The notes under the pieces: generated by a model
The model's input: only the letters and a program-made list of their open reading frames with translations
What the model was told of the DNA's origin: nothing
Databases searched by the model: none
Part shown: piece after piece, positions 44,434 to 55,618 of the stretch
How the letters are laid out: each line of letters begins with the position of its first letter
Numbering within the stretch: the first letter of the stretch is position 1
Made by a program: the position numbers and the translations under genes
Origin: Mycobacterium sp. ELW1
GTDB taxonomy: Bacteria; Actinomycetota; Actinomycetes; Mycobacteriales; Mycobacteriaceae
NCBI RefSeq assembly: GCF_008329905.1
Contig: NZ_CP032155.1
Span: 124,001 to 188,000, forward strand
Direction of reading: 5' to 3'
DNA length: 64,000 bases

Positions 44434-45168
44434 GTGAACAAAGCCAGGACTGTGGTGACCGGGGTGGCCGCGTTGGCTGCGGTTGCCGCCATCGGCGCGT
44501 GTAGCAACTCGGGCACCAAGGACGCGGCGTCGCCGTCGGCGACGTCCACTGTCCAGAGTTCGACCACGGCGCCGGTAGCCGCGCACAATCAGGCCGACAT
44601 GATGTTCGCCCACATGATGATTCCGCATCATCGGCAGGCGATCGAGATGAGCGACATGATCCTGGCCAAGCAGGGCATCGATGCTCGGGTGGTGGACCTG
44701 GCCAAGCAGATCAAGGCGGCGCAGGGCCCGGAGATCGACACGATGCAGGGTTGGCTGAATCAGTGGGGAATGCCCGGGATGCCGGGCATGACCAACATGC
44801 CGGGGATGAACGGTACGACCGGCAGCGCGCCCTCAGACCACGGCGGCATGCACGGGTCGGACACCCCCACAGCGGCACCGACCACCTCGACCATGCCGAT
44901 GCCGGGTATGCCCGGAATGGATGACATGCCAGGTATGGACGGGATGATGTCCCCGGCCGATATGCAGGCACTCCAGAACGCCCAAGGCGTCGAGGCCAGC
45001 AAGCTGTACCTGACCCAGATGATCAAGCATCACCAGGGTGCAATCACCATGGCGCAGAACGAGATCAAGGACGGCCAGTTCGCCGACGCCATCGCCCTCG
45101 CCAAGTCGATCGCCACCAGCCAGCAAAAGGAGATCGGTACCATGAATCAGATTCTGAGCTCCCTGTAG
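44434..45168 (+). CDS. DUF305 lipoprotein, Met/His-rich
   Basis: 244 aa, GTG 44434 (AAAGGGAT upstream). Lipoprotein signal peptide with lipobox AIGAC. Two DUF305 repeats, each with a metal-like pattern (FAHMMIPHHRQAIEMSDMIL; LTQMIKHHQGAITMAQNEI). Between them lies a Met/Gly/Pro-rich linker (MPGMPGM repeats). Outer-membrane-leaflet or cell-wall copper binding is likely; it is coregulated with the oxidase via the shared box. Confidence 0.88.
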   Translation: MNKARTVVTGVAALAAVAAIGACSNSGTKDAASPSATSTVQSSTTAPVAAHNQADMMFAHMMIPHHRQAIEMSDMILAKQGIDARVVDLAKQIKAAQGPEIDTMQGWLNQWGMPGMPGMTNMPGMNGTTGSAPSDHGGMHGSDTPTAAPTTSTMPMPGMPGMDDMPGMDGMMSPADMQALQNAQGVEASKLYLTQMIKHHQGAITMAQNEIKDGQFADAIALAKSIATSQQKEIGTMNQILSSL

Positions 45169-45181
45169 TCGGAGCAGACAG

Positions 45182-46360
45182 TCACGCGTACTCGCGCTGA
45201 TTGCCGCGGCGAGCTCCGGCGACCGGCAGGCTGGGCACCGTCACCGTGAAGGTGGTGCCTTCCCCGGGGCCGGGGCTGGTCGCGGTGATGGTGCCGCCGT
45301 GCGCCTCGGTCAACGCCTTGGCGATCGCGAGGCCGATGCCGGAGCCGCCCCGGTCACGATTACGCGCCGAGTCGGCACGGTAGAAGCGCTCGAAGATGTG
45401 CGGTAGGTGCTCTGCGGCAACACCCTCGCCGTCGTCACTCACCGTGAAGACGACCTCGCTGCCCACGGGCGCCGCGGCGAGTCGAACGTGACCGCCAGGC
45501 GCAGTGTGACGTAATGCATTGTCCAGCAGGTTGTTCAACACCTGCGTGAGGCGTTGACGGTCGGCCCAGAACCGGGTGCCCTCACTCACCTGAATGCTCA
45601 GTGCAACGTTCTTCGCAGCGTAGCGGTCGGCCAGCGCGGCGCTGACGGAGCGGGCGACCTCGTCGGCATCGACCCATCCCGGGGTGATCGTGGCGTGAGC
45701 GTCTTCGGCCTGGGCCAGGGCGGCGGCGTCGGCGGAGAAGCGCACCAGCCGGCCGGTCTGCTCTCGCAACATCGCGATCGTCGGCTGGTCCAGGACCTTC
45801 ACGCCGTCCTCAACGGCTTCCAGATAGGCCTCCAGCACGGCCACCGGTGTCCGGATCTCGTGAGCGAGATCGCCGAACAGCTGGCGCCGGCTCGATTCCA
45901 CAGCTTGCAGCCGAGCTGCCATCTTGTTGAAAGCTGTTGCCATATCGTCGAATTCACGGCCGAGTCGAGGTGGTGCGACACGGATGTCGTAGCGGCCCTC
46001 GGCCACCGCCGACGCGGCTGCCGAGACCTCGGCGACGGAGTGCTGCAGCCGCCGGCTCAGGTAAGCGGTGGCGATCAGCGCGGTGAGGGCGGCCACCGTG
46101 ATCGCGACTCCGATGGAGAGTGCGGTGGCGTGCTGGTAGGCCTGCTCGGCGTGATACTGCTCGTTGGAATCATGGGCGACGCCGGCCATGTGGAGATGCT
46201 CTCGGAACAACGGCGGCCCCACCACTGATGCGACCACCCACGTGGTCACCCCGCCGGCCAACAGGACCAGCGTCTGCGCGAGCAGCAGCCGCCGGCGCAT
46301 GCCGAATCCGCTGACCGCGGTCACCGGCACGTGCGGCGATGCCTGCGAGGGAAGATTCAT
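45182..46360 (-). CDS. sensor histidine kinase (HAMP-HisKA-HATPase)
   Basis: 392 aa, ATG 46360. Two helices (about 22-43 and 80-103) flank a short outer domain with His and Met (FREHLHMAGVAHDSNEQYH). HAMP, then HisKA (FGDLAHEIRTPVAVLE), then HATPase (N-box NNLLDNALRH, DDGEGV, GSGIGLAI) follow. CopS/BaeS-like. No response regulator gene adjoins it. It diverges from the oxidase, and the box at 46404 lies between them. Probable copper sensor (inference). Confidence 0.9.
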   Translation of the reverse strand: MNLPSQASPHVPVTAVSGFGMRRRLLLAQTLVLLAGGVTTWVVASVVGPPLFREHLHMAGVAHDSNEQYHAEQAYQHATALSIGVAITVAALTALIATAYLSRRLQHSVAEVSAAASAVAEGRYDIRVAPPRLGREFDDMATAFNKMAARLQAVESSRRQLFGDLAHEIRTPVAVLEAYLEAVEDGVKVLDQPTIAMLREQTGRLVRFSADAAALAQAEDAHATITPGWVDADEVARSVSAALADRYAAKNVALSIQVSEGTRFWADRQRLTQVLNNLLDNALRHTAPGGHVRLAAAPVGSEVVFTVSDDGEGVAAEHLPHIFERFYRADSARNRDRGGSGIGLAIAKALTEAHGGTITATSPGPGEGTTFTVTVPSLPVAGARRGNQREYA

Positions 46361-46403
46361 GCCTTCATCGTGCCGCGCCTGGGCGGCATGGCGCGGTCTT
46401 GAG

Positions 46404-46421
46404 CGAATCTTCATAGAACCA
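46404..46421 (+). promoter_or_regulatory. copper-module promoter box 2
   Basis: CGAATCTTCATAGAACCA, 65 bases before the oxidase ATG and 43 bases from the kinase start on the other strand. Candidate OmpR-family regulator site. Confidence 0.65.
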
Positions 46422-46486
46422 ACACCAAACCCGCTGTGGGTCCTCCGCAATCTGGGAGACGAACCCGTGAGAAGACAGGATTGGTG

Positions 46487-48031
46487 ATGAGTCGACAGGC
46501 GCTGACTCGGCGCGGCTTTCTGGCGGCAGGAGTACTTGGTGGCGCGGCGTTGGTGGCCTGCGGTCGGTCGACCAACCCCGGGGCCACCGGTGGCTCCGCG
46601 TCGCCGGGTGCGATCGCCGCGGCGGAGGCGGCCCGACCGCACACCGGCAGGACAGTCACCGCGCACCTGGCCCCGGGTCCTGCCGACATCGACCTCGGCG
46701 GGACCAGGGCGCGGACGCTGGCCTACAACGGTCAGGTCCCGGGCCCGCTGATCAGGGCCAACGTCGGTGACGACATCGCGGTCATCGTCGACAACGGACT
46801 CGATCACCCGACCTCGGTGCACTGGCACGGGATCGCGTTGCGCAACGACATGGACGGCGCCGCCCCGGCCAGTCCGAACATCGCACCCGCCAGCGGCTTC
46901 ACCTATCGGTTCAGCTCCCCCCATCCCGGTACGTACTGGGCGCACCCGCATACCGGGCTGGACACCGACTTCGGCTTGTATGTGCCGGTCATCATCGACG
47001 ATCCGGCAGAGCCGGGACGCTACGACGCCGAGTGGATCGTGATGCTCGACGACTGGACCTCCGGCGTCGGAACCAGCCCGCAACAGATCTTCACGGGGCT
47101 GCAGTCGATGGGCGGCATGGGGCAGATGCAGATGCCGGGGATGGGCGGCATGGGACACATGCCGGGCATGGGCGGTATGGGATCGATGCCGGGCGTCCCC
47201 GGCGTCGGCGGTGTGGGAACCAGTGACGTGCTCGGCGGTGACGCCGGCGATGTCAGCTACCCGTACTACATCATCAACGGCCGCGTCCCGTCGGCCGCGA
47301 CGACATTCACCGCGAAACCCGGGAACCGCATTCGTATTCGGATCATCAACGCCGCCGCCGATACCGCGTTCCGGGTCGCGCTGGCCGGGCATCGCATGAC
47401 CGTCACCCACACCGATGGATTCCCTGTCCGGCCGGAGGACGTCGATGCGCTCCTGGTGGGTATGGGTGAGCGTTACGACGTCATCGTGACCGCGGGTGAC
47501 GGAGTGTTTCCGCTCGTTGCCGCGGCGGAGGGTAAGAACGCTGTCGCACGTGCGCTGTTGTCGACCGGCGGCGGGAGCGCTCCGGACGCCGCGTTCCGGC
47601 CTCCGCAACTCGCCGGGCGGACCGGAACGGTCGACACCTTCACTGCCACAACGGAAGTCCAGCTGCCGGGCACCAGCGACCACGCATTGCAGGTTCGGCT
47701 CTCGGGCATGATGATGCGGTACGACTGGATGATCAACGGCCGGCCCTATGACCAGACGGTTCCGCTGAGCGTCCACCAGGGCCAGAACGTGACGCTGACG
47801 TTCGTCAACGACTCCATGATGTGGCATCCGATGCACCTGCACGGCCACACCTTCCAGGTGCTCAAGCCAGATGGCAGCGCAGGACCGCGGAAGGACACCG
47901 TGATCGTCAAACCGATGCAGACGGTGGTGGTGAGGATGGTCGCGGACAACCCTGGCGTCTGGATGCTGCACTGTCACAACGCTTACCACATGGAAGCCGG
48001 CATGATGACCACCCTGAACTATGCCGGCTAG
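46487..48031 (+). CDS. mmcO: multicopper oxidase, Tat-exported (MmcO-like)
   Basis: 514 aa, ATG 46487 with AGGA six bases upstream. Twin-arginine motif TRRGFLAAG and a lipobox-like LVAC. All four copper motifs are present: HWHG, HPHTG, HPMHLHGH and HCHNAYHMEAGM. A Met-rich loop (GGMGQMQMPGM and repeats) resembles the copper-binding segment of CueO/MmcO. It oxidises Cu(I), protecting the periplasm. Convergent with upp; box 2 in its promoter. Confidence 0.92.
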   Translation: MSRQALTRRGFLAAGVLGGAALVACGRSTNPGATGGSASPGAIAAAEAARPHTGRTVTAHLAPGPADIDLGGTRARTLAYNGQVPGPLIRANVGDDIAVIVDNGLDHPTSVHWHGIALRNDMDGAAPASPNIAPASGFTYRFSSPHPGTYWAHPHTGLDTDFGLYVPVIIDDPAEPGRYDAEWIVMLDDWTSGVGTSPQQIFTGLQSMGGMGQMQMPGMGGMGHMPGMGGMGSMPGVPGVGGVGTSDVLGGDAGDVSYPYYIINGRVPSAATTFTAKPGNRIRIRIINAAADTAFRVALAGHRMTVTHTDGFPVRPEDVDALLVGMGERYDVIVTAGDGVFPLVAAAEGKNAVARALLSTGGGSAPDAAFRPPQLAGRTGTVDTFTATTEVQLPGTSDHALQVRLSGMMMRYDWMINGRPYDQTVPLSVHQGQNVTLTFVNDSMMWHPMHLHGHTFQVLKPDGSAGPRKDTVIVKPMQTVVVRMVADNPGVWMLHCHNAYHMEAGMMTTLNYAG

Positions 48032-48077
48032 CGGGCGAGGAACGGCGATCTTGATCGGAGACGCGCTGCCGCGGAAG

Positions 48078-48707
48078 CTATTTCGTGCCGAACAGCCGAT
48101 CCCCGGCATCGCCCAGACCCGGCACGATGTAGCCCTGCTCGTCGAGTCCCCTGTCGACCGCCGCGGTGTAGATCGGCACCTCCGGATGGGCGTCGTGCAC
48201 GACGGCGATCCCTTCGGGGCAGGTGAGCAGACAGACGAACTTGATGGACCGGGGCCGGAACTCCTTGAGGCGGTCCACCGCCGCCACCGCCGAGTTGCCG
48301 GTGGCCAGCATCGGGTCGACCACGACCACCTCACGCTCGTGCAGGTCGCTGGGCATCTTGAAGTAATACTCCACGGCGACACGGGTTTTCGGATCGCGGT
48401 ACAACCCGATGTGTCCGATCCGGGCGCCCGGCACGACGGTCAGCATTCCATCCAGAATGCCGGTGCCGGCCCGCATGATGGCGACGAACACCAGTTTCTT
48501 GCCATCGATGACGGTGCCGGTGGTGGTCTCCAGCGGGGTTTCCACCGCGATCTCCTGGGTCGGGGTGTCGCGCAGCACCTCGTAGGCCAGCAGCGTGGCC
48601 ATCTCGTTGGCCAGCCTGCGGAACGTGTTGGTGGACGTGACCTTGCGCCGCATCAGTGTCAGCTTGTGCTGCACCAGCGGGTGGTCGATGACGTGGACGT
48701 CGCGCAT
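48078..48707 (-). CDS. upp: uracil phosphoribosyltransferase
   Basis: 209 aa, ATG 48707 overlapping the DUF1688 stop. UPRT signatures: [27 protein letters not shown] and the PRPP loop [18 protein letters not shown]-terminal [11 protein letters not shown] binds uracil. Converts uracil and PRPP to UMP. Last gene of a coupled three-gene uracil operon. Confidence 0.96.
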   Translation of the reverse strand: MRDVHVIDHPLVQHKLTLMRRKVTSTNTFRRLANEMATLLAYEVLRDTPTQEIAVETPLETTTGTVIDGKKLVFVAIMRAGTGILDGMLTVVPGARIGHIGLYRDPKTRVAVEYYFKMPSDLHEREVVVVDPMLATGNSAVAAVDRLKEFRPRSIKFVCLLTCPEGIAVVHDAHPEVPIYTAAVDRGLDEQGYIVPGLGDAGDRLFGTK

Positions 48708-49923
48708 CAGAACACTGTGCCATCGCTGATGATGGACAGCGGCGGGAGGCCACCGCGCAGCCGCTGGGCCAGCTCCCTGCCCGCCGCCCACGTACCGCCT
48801 TCCAACACTCGGGCCAGCGGCATCTGGTCGGCGTCGGCACCGAGTCGCCGCCGTACCAGGGGAGCCAGCTCGTCGAGCAGCGCCACGGTCAAGGCCCGCC
48901 ACTCGACCACCAATTCGTCTGAGACGCTGACACTTCGGGTGGCGTCCGTACTATCGCGAAGCTGGAGCACGCCGGTGTCGAGCAGCAGGCCACCGTTGCG
49001 GTATTCGGGCAGTCCGGTCAGCTCGTCAAGATCGGTCACCGTCACCCCGGCCCAGTCGAACGGCTCGAGCAACGAGTATGTGAGCCACTGCGAGAGTTTG
49101 TGAAACGGCATCCAGCCCGCCGTCAGACCCGGACCCTGGAGCGCGGAATGCCGCCAGCAGTCCCCGAGCGGCTGGTCACCGATCATGCTGCTGCCCGGCC
49201 AGATCGGCGCCAAGGAGTTCAGGACCGTGGACAGCAGGTCGGCCGCCGGTACCGATCTCCCGCCCACGGCGCCGAGTAATCCGCCGGGGCGGCCCTCGGC
49301 GCCGAATACCTCCGGGTCCGCGGCGGTGACCGCACCCAGGCGATGCAGGATCGCCACCCGGCCGCCGAGCCCGACGAGCGGATTCGTGCCGTCGACCTGA
49401 AACGCCTCGGCCAGCCGCTGCTCGGTGAGCCCGGCCAGCCCGGCGGCGTCGACCCGCAGCGGGTCGCGCGGGTCGGAGGAGAACAGTCCCGCGGTGAAAG
49501 CGTGAAAGCTCGCCACCCCCAGGCCTTCTGAGCGGCTCAGCCGCAGTCCGGTCCCCGGTTCGACATACGACCAGGACGGGCCGGCGCCGGCGTCGAGCAG
49601 CACGCTGACCACGGTGAGGTCGACCAGCGCCGTGGCGTCGGCGCCGCTGAGTAGCTCGGCCCGGCGATCAACACCGCCGGCCCCGAAATGGCGCCACCGG
49701 CTGTGGAACGGCACCTGCAGATCCGGATAGTTCCGCCGGGTGACCTCGGCGACCAGTTCGGCGGCCGCGTCCAGTGCATCGTCGTGCACGCTGAACCACC
49801 GCGAGTCACCGGCGCGGGCCCGTTCGGTCAACAATTCGGCCCGCTCACGGACGGCGCGAGTGCTGCGCAGTGCCGCGGCCGCCCCCGCCGGGCTATCGAC
49901 GTCGGCCTCGATGGCGGCGGCCA

Positions 49924-49924
<1 letters not shown>
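48707..49924 (-). CDS. URC4/DUF1688 protein
   Basis: 405 aa, ATG 49924 (ATGA overlap with the gene upstream). DUF1688 (URC4 of the yeast uracil catabolic pathway): [68 protein letters not shown]. Enzymatic role not defined; required for uracil catabolism in Lachancea kluyveri. Cytosolic. Confidence 0.9.
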
Positions 49925-51198
<1,274 letters not shown>

Positions 51199-51283
51199 GT
51201 GCGCTCCTTCCGCAAGACGCCAGCCTAGCCACCATCGTCACTTTCTGCCGAACGTCACGCTCGCGCCCAGAGGCGGACGCCGA

Positions 51284-51931
51284 TCACATCCCGAAACGCG
51301 TGTTCTGCACTGCCGCGACGGCCTCCGGTGGCCCCAGGACGTCGACGCGCGCCGCGGTCTGACGGCCGAACAGGTACAGCAGTAGCTCACCGGGTGCGCC
51401 GCTGAGCTCGGCGACGGGATCACCTGGGCGGGCCCGACACCGTTGCGTGCCCCACACGATGTCCACCCCGATGCCCCGCACCCGGCGGCTCAGATAGTGG
51501 CTGCCGCGCTCGACATTTCGCCAGAGCGCCACTTGCAGGTCGGCCGGCAGGTCCTCCCGGGAACCCAGGCCGTTCGCGCGCCGGACGTCCTCGTGATGGA
51601 CGAAGAACTCGTTGAGGCTCGGGAAGTCGCGCACCCAGCCCAGCCGAAAGAAGCCGAAGGGTGGACCGGACCGCAGCCGGTCCACAATCCAGCCGAACTC
51701 CCGGTGTTCGACGATTGCCGCGGTACGCCGCTCGGCCAACCGCGCGGGAGGGCCGGGAAGAACCAGGCCGGGCGCGGCAAGCGGATCGCGCTCGCGCAGC
51801 AGCAGATGGGCGGCAAGGCGTTTGGTGGTGAACCCGTCGAGCAGGGTGGGCGCGTCCGGGCCGAGGTGGTCGAAGAGGTTGCACAGCGTCGCCCGCTCCC
51901 GAGCGTCGAACGGCGGATCAGTGCTCGGCAT
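51284..51931 (-). CDS. DinB-like metal-binding protein (TIGR03085 family)
   Basis: 215 aa, ATG 51931 (an in-frame start at 51943 is possible). Four-helix DinB/mycothiol-type fold: LCNLFDHLGPDAPTLLDGFTTKRLAAHLLLRERDP, FFVHHEDVRRANGLGSR. His residues could bind zinc. Possibly mycothiol-dependent; reaction unknown. Confidence 0.85.
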   Translation of the reverse strand: MPSTDPPFDARERATLCNLFDHLGPDAPTLLDGFTTKRLAAHLLLRERDPLAAPGLVLPGPPARLAERRTAAIVEHREFGWIVDRLRSGPPFGFFRLGWVRDFPSLNEFFVHHEDVRRANGLGSREDLPADLQVALWRNVERGSHYLSRRVRGIGVDIVWGTQRCRARPGDPVAELSGAPGELLLYLFGRQTAARVDVLGPPEAVAAVQNTRFGM

Positions 51932-51970
51932 GAACCCTCGCACGCTCGGCGATACGATCTGCCCCGTCGT

Positions 51971-53011
51971 TCACGGTTGGACGAGCACGCGGATCGGATT
52001 GCCTTCGCCAGTATCGAGAATGCGGATCCCGTCGGCGATGTCCTCGAGCGGGATGATCTGACTGATCGAGCGCGACAGATCCAACCGGCCACGGGACACC
52101 AGCTGAGCCAGCGTCTCGATGTCCTTGTTGTGGTAGCCGAGATGTCCGAGCACCTGACGTCGGGTCAGACCGAACATCGACGTCGGCCCCACGGTCGGGG
52201 ATTCGGCGCTCATGCCCACCCCCACCAGCCGGCCACCGCCGGTCAGCGAGTTCAACGCCTGCTCGAAAGTGACCTTCAATCCGACGGCGTCGAAAGCGAC
52301 ATCGAGTCCGCGCCCGCCGGTGACCTCGGCGAGCTTGTCGGCGAAATCCTGGTCGCGCGAGTCGAATGCGTAATCGGCGCCGAGCTCCAGCGCGCGGTCG
52401 CGGACCGCGGGGTTGAGGTCGACCGCGATGATCGGAACCGCTCCGACCAGCCGCGCCAGTTGCACGATGTGGGTGCCGACGCCACCGACGCCCCAGACCC
52501 CGACCGATTCCCCGATGACCACCTTGCCGGTGTTGACCACGGCGCCGAACGGGGTGGATACCGCGTCGGCCAGGATCGCGGCCTGCTCCAGTGGCACGTT
52601 GTCCGGTACGCGGGTCAGCCCCGCGGCCTGCGCGACGGTGTATTCCGCCCAGGCGCCGTCGTAGGCGAAGGCCATCAGTTGCAACCGCAGGCAGGTGGCC
52701 ATGTCTCCGCGCCGGCAGTTGACGCACTGCCCGCAGGGCCGGCCCGCGGCGACGACCACCCGGTCACCCTCGGACCAGCCGGTCACGCCGGGACCGAGTT
52801 TCGCGATGGTTCCGGACGCCTCGTGGCCCTGGGTCACCACCGGACGCTGGGCGGGGAAAGTGCCGTTGATCAGGCTGAGGTCGGAGTGGCAGATGCCGCA
52901 GAACGCCACCTTGACCAGGACCTCACCCTCGCCTGGCTCGGGGATCGGGACATCTTCCAGCACAACCGTTTTGGTGTCTGCGTAGAAGCGTTCCGCCCGC
53001 ATGGTGCCCAT
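51971..53011 (-). CDS. zinc-dependent alcohol dehydrogenase
   Basis: 346 aa, ATG 53011 after CAGGAGG. MDR zinc ligands: CGICHSDLS, GHEASG, and the structural CGQCVNCRRGDMATC. NAD(P)-binding GVGGVGTHIVQ. Cytosolic oxidation of alcohols; substrate unknown. Monocistronic; diverges from the flavin gene at 53081. Confidence 0.93.
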   Translation of the reverse strand: MGTMRAERFYADTKTVVLEDVPIPEPGEGEVLVKVAFCGICHSDLSLINGTFPAQRPVVTQGHEASGTIAKLGPGVTGWSEGDRVVVAAGRPCGQCVNCRRGDMATCLRLQLMAFAYDGAWAEYTVAQAAGLTRVPDNVPLEQAAILADAVSTPFGAVVNTGKVVIGESVGVWGVGGVGTHIVQLARLVGAVPIIAVDLNPAVRDRALELGADYAFDSRDQDFADKLAEVTGGRGLDVAFDAVGLKVTFEQALNSLTGGGRLVGVGMSAESPTVGPTSMFGLTRRQVLGHLGYHNKDIETLAQLVSRGRLDLSRSISQIIPLEDIADGIRILDTGEGNPIRVLVQP

Positions 53012-53080
53012 GATGTCCTCCTGAGGTCGAAAGACAAACGTACGCCCGGTGCCGCCCGGATCAGGCCTAGAGTGGGGAAT

Positions 53081-53536
53081 ATGTCGCCCAAGATCGCCAC
53101 CGCCGACTCCGTGGACCTCGATCAGCTGCTGGAGTTCGTCCGACCCCGCCATCGCATGGTGCTGACCACGTTCCGCGCGGACGGCTCTCTGCAGAGTTCC
53201 CCGGTGACCGGCGGCGTCGACGAGCAGGGCCGACTGGTGATCGCCAGCTATCCGCGTCGCGCCAAGTCGGTGAACATCCGCCGCACCAGGCGAGCGAGCG
53301 TGGTGGTGCTCTCCGACGAGTTCAACGACGCCTATGTGCAGATCGACGGGCCCGCCGAGGTGATCGATCTGCCCGACGCCGTCGAACCGCTGGTCGACTA
53401 CTTCCGCGCCGTCGCCGGTGAGCACTCGGACTGGGACGAGTACCGGGAGGCGATGGTCAAACAGGGCAAGTGCCTGATCCGGGTCACCCCGCAGCGCTGG
53501 GGTCCCGTGGCGACGGGCGGCTTCCCTCCGTCGTAA
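53081..53536 (+). CDS. PPOX-class F420/FMN-dependent oxidoreductase
   Basis: 151 aa, ATG 53081. Split-barrel fold: HRMVLTTFRADGSLQSSPVTGGVDEQGRLVIAS, then RAKSVNIRRTRRASVVV, and RVTPQRW near the end. In mycobacteria such proteins use F420 or FMN. Its 3' end overlaps the suc/fer gene on the other strand by 53 bases. Confidence 0.9.
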   Translation: MSPKIATADSVDLDQLLEFVRPRHRMVLTTFRADGSLQSSPVTGGVDEQGRLVIASYPRRAKSVNIRRTRRASVVVLSDEFNDAYVQIDGPAEVIDLPDAVEPLVDYFRAVAGEHSDWDEYREAMVKQGKCLIRVTPQRWGPVATGGFPPS

Positions 53537-54407
53537 GCGAGGCCAGGGTGTAGATCCGCACCCGCCCCGGCGCGGTGGCGCTGCATTGCGACAGCAGTGG
53601 CTCCGAGAGCTCCTCGTTGAGCACCACCTCGACCGGGTCGGGATCGGCGCCGAGCACCACCCGGATGGTGCCGTCACCCGACTCGACCTCCAACGGGGGG
53701 AAGGCGGCTATGCGATCGTCGCCGAAGGCCTCGCGGGCGAAATGTTGTGCGGCCTGGACGGCGTGGGGAAGCGATGTGCGCCCGCGCAGAAATCGGTTGT
53801 CCAGCCGGCCGTCCAAATACCGGCTGACCAGCTCGGCCGCGTCGGTTTGGTCCACCCGCCCGTAGCACAACCCCACCGGCAGCACGAGCATCGTCGCCGC
53901 GAATCTGTCACCACCCAGATGTGAGCATTCCCAGGCGAATTCGGGGTACGCGGTCGAGATCGCCGCGGCAGCCGACCGGCCGCGCACGGCGCAGCACATG
54001 TCGTGGCGGCCATGGGCGCAGACCGCGACGAGCGGGTCGGTCGAGGCGGTGCCGTCAGAGCCGTCCAACGCAACGTCGAGGTAGTCACGCGGGTCGGTGA
54101 CCTCGCCGCCGTACAACGCTTCGCTGCCAACGGCGCACTGCGCGACGAACCAGCGCCATCGTGGCGTGGTCTCCCGGCGGCCGTGCTTGCGGATCGCCGC
54201 GATCCGCATGCCGGCTGATTCGGCGCGCCGGACGACGGCCAGCCCCAGCTTCGGGTCGATACACGACGGTGAGCCCAGGAACGCCGAATGTCCCCAGCCG
54301 CCGGCCAATTCGAGCAGCAGCCACGACGTACCGGCCGAGGCCGTCCCGTACATCGGGTCGTTGCGGGCCAGCGACTGGTCGCTGCAGCCCTGCCCGGCTC
54401 TGCTCAT
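53484..54407 (-). CDS. sucrase/ferredoxin-like (thioredoxin-fold) protein
   Basis: 307 aa, ATG 54407 overlapping the oxygenase stop (ATGA). Suc/Fer-like fold: VCAHGRHDMCCAVRGRS (Cys cluster CXXXXXXCC), CSHLGGDRFAATMLVLP, a Cys (LCYGRV) and the VSRYLDGR tail motif. Such proteins resemble 2Fe-2S thioredoxin-like ferredoxins. By position it may supply electrons to, or assist, the JmjC oxygenase of the RiPP-like cassette. 3' end overlaps the flavin gene. Confidence 0.82.
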   Translation of the reverse strand: MSRAGQGCSDQSLARNDPMYGTASAGTSWLLLELAGGWGHSAFLGSPSCIDPKLGLAVVRRAESAGMRIAAIRKHGRRETTPRWRWFVAQCAVGSEALYGGEVTDPRDYLDVALDGSDGTASTDPLVAVCAHGRHDMCCAVRGRSAAAAISTAYPEFAWECSHLGGDRFAATMLVLPVGLCYGRVDQTDAAELVSRYLDGRLDNRFLRGRTSLPHAVQAAQHFAREAFGDDRIAAFPPLEVESGDGTIRVVLGADPDPVEVVLNEELSEPLLSQCSATAPGRVRIYTLASLTTEGSRPSPRDPSAAG

Positions 54408-55609
54408 GGCGCAGGGGCGGGGACGACGACTGCTTCCTTGAGCAGGCGCCGGATCAGAACCGCACCGTCAGCGGGGTCGAGCCCCGGCAGCGCGGCGGAC
54501 CGCACCACCTCGCCGCGGTGCAGCGCGCGCAGCGCCTCGGCGCAGGACGCGGGGAACGTGATGGTCCGGTCGGGAAGCCGAAGAACAACCCGGCCGTCGG
54601 AACTGTCCAGGCCGGCCACCAGGCCACGGCGCCACCACACCTCGACGTCGGCGTCGGCGGCTGCGCGCAGGGTGGCCAACGGACGGACCGCGACGGGTCG
54701 GGTCAGCCCGCCGTACCGGTCGGACAGCCGCGCGGCGGCGCCGGTGCTGAGGCTTGCCGCGTTGTCGCGCAACGCCGCCACCATCTCGGCCATCACCTTG
54801 GTGACCGTGGCGGCCGTCTCGTCCTGATCGGCTGCGATACCCATGGGCAGGGATCGGCGGAAGGCCTCGACACGGGACAGCTCGTCGAGCACGGCGCGCG
54901 CCACGTCGAGCCCGGTGGTGGCCGAGACACCGATGGTGAGGTGAATCGACGTGGTGTCGAGCGCCTGAGCCGCATGGAGCCAGCCTCGGGGCAGGTACAG
55001 CGCGTCGCCGGCGTTCAGCACGGCGTCGATCACCGGCTCGCCGCACACTCGTTCGTCGATCGCCGCCCGATGCTGGGTCCACGGCTGGTCGGGTAGGGGA
55101 TGGTGGTGGACCGGTTCGTGCACCACCCAGCGCTTCTGCCCGGATACCTGTAGTACGAAGACGTCGTGGACGTCGTAGTGCGGGTCGAAGCCGCGGTTGC
55201 CCGGGGGTGTGATGTAGGCATTGGCCTGCACGGGATGGCCGAGATCGTCGACGGCGTCGCGAACGAAGTCGATCACCGGCGGCCATAGCCGGTGTAAACC
55301 CTGTAGGACAACCGTTGCGCCCCTGGCCAATTCGGCGAGGACCTTCGCCGAGTCGACCTGGTCGGCAATCTCCGCGCCGAATCCGGCCGGGCCGAGATAG
55401 CAGTCTTTGGCGAGGATCTCGCCGTCGCGGGCCAGCCTGATGAATGGTGCCCGGACACCGCGCTCGGCTATCAGCTCGTCGACCGCCCCGGGAGACAGCA
55501 GATCGCTGAAGTCCCGGGGCAGGTCGGCGGCCGAGCTGAGGAGCGGCTTACGGCCCCAGTACTGGTCGGCGAACGTCTGCGCGTCGACCGCACTGCAGCG
55601 GCTCAGCAT
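54404..55609 (-). CDS. JmjC/cupin-4 iron(II)/2-oxoglutarate oxygenase
   Basis: 401 aa, ATG 55609, nine bases after the peptide gene stop, without its own clear ribosome binding site, so probably coupled to it. Cupin-4 (ROX/YcfD) layout: FADQYWGRKPLL at the start, iron ligands HYD (in GFDPHYDVHDVFVLQV) and a distal His in LYLPRGWLHAA, and a C-terminal winged-helix-like region. Such enzymes hydroxylate Arg or His side chains of ribosomal proteins. Here the adjacent small peptide is the obvious candidate substrate. Confidence 0.88.
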   Translation of the reverse strand: MLSRCSAVDAQTFADQYWGRKPLLSSAADLPRDFSDLLSPGAVDELIAERGVRAPFIRLARDGEILAKDCYLGPAGFGAEIADQVDSAKVLAELARGATVVLQGLHRLWPPVIDFVRDAVDDLGHPVQANAYITPPGNRGFDPHYDVHDVFVLQVSGQKRWVVHEPVHHHPLPDQPWTQHRAAIDERVCGEPVIDAVLNAGDALYLPRGWLHAAQALDTTSIHLTIGVSATTGLDVARAVLDELSRVEAFRRSLPMGIAADQDETAATVTKVMAEMVAALRDNAASLSTGAAARLSDRYGGLTRPVAVRPLATLRAAADADVEVWWRRGLVAGLDSSDGRVVLRLPDRTITFPASCAEALRALHRGEVVRSAALPGLDPADGAVLIRRLLKEAVVVPAPAP

Positions 55610-55618
55610 GGAACCGGG

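Noticed and set aside
46361..48382. Long open frame on the minus strand across the multicopper oxidase
   Set aside because: It is the antisense shadow of the oxidase gene, continuous with the kinase frame only because GC-rich codons avoid stops; no domain and no ribosome binding site.
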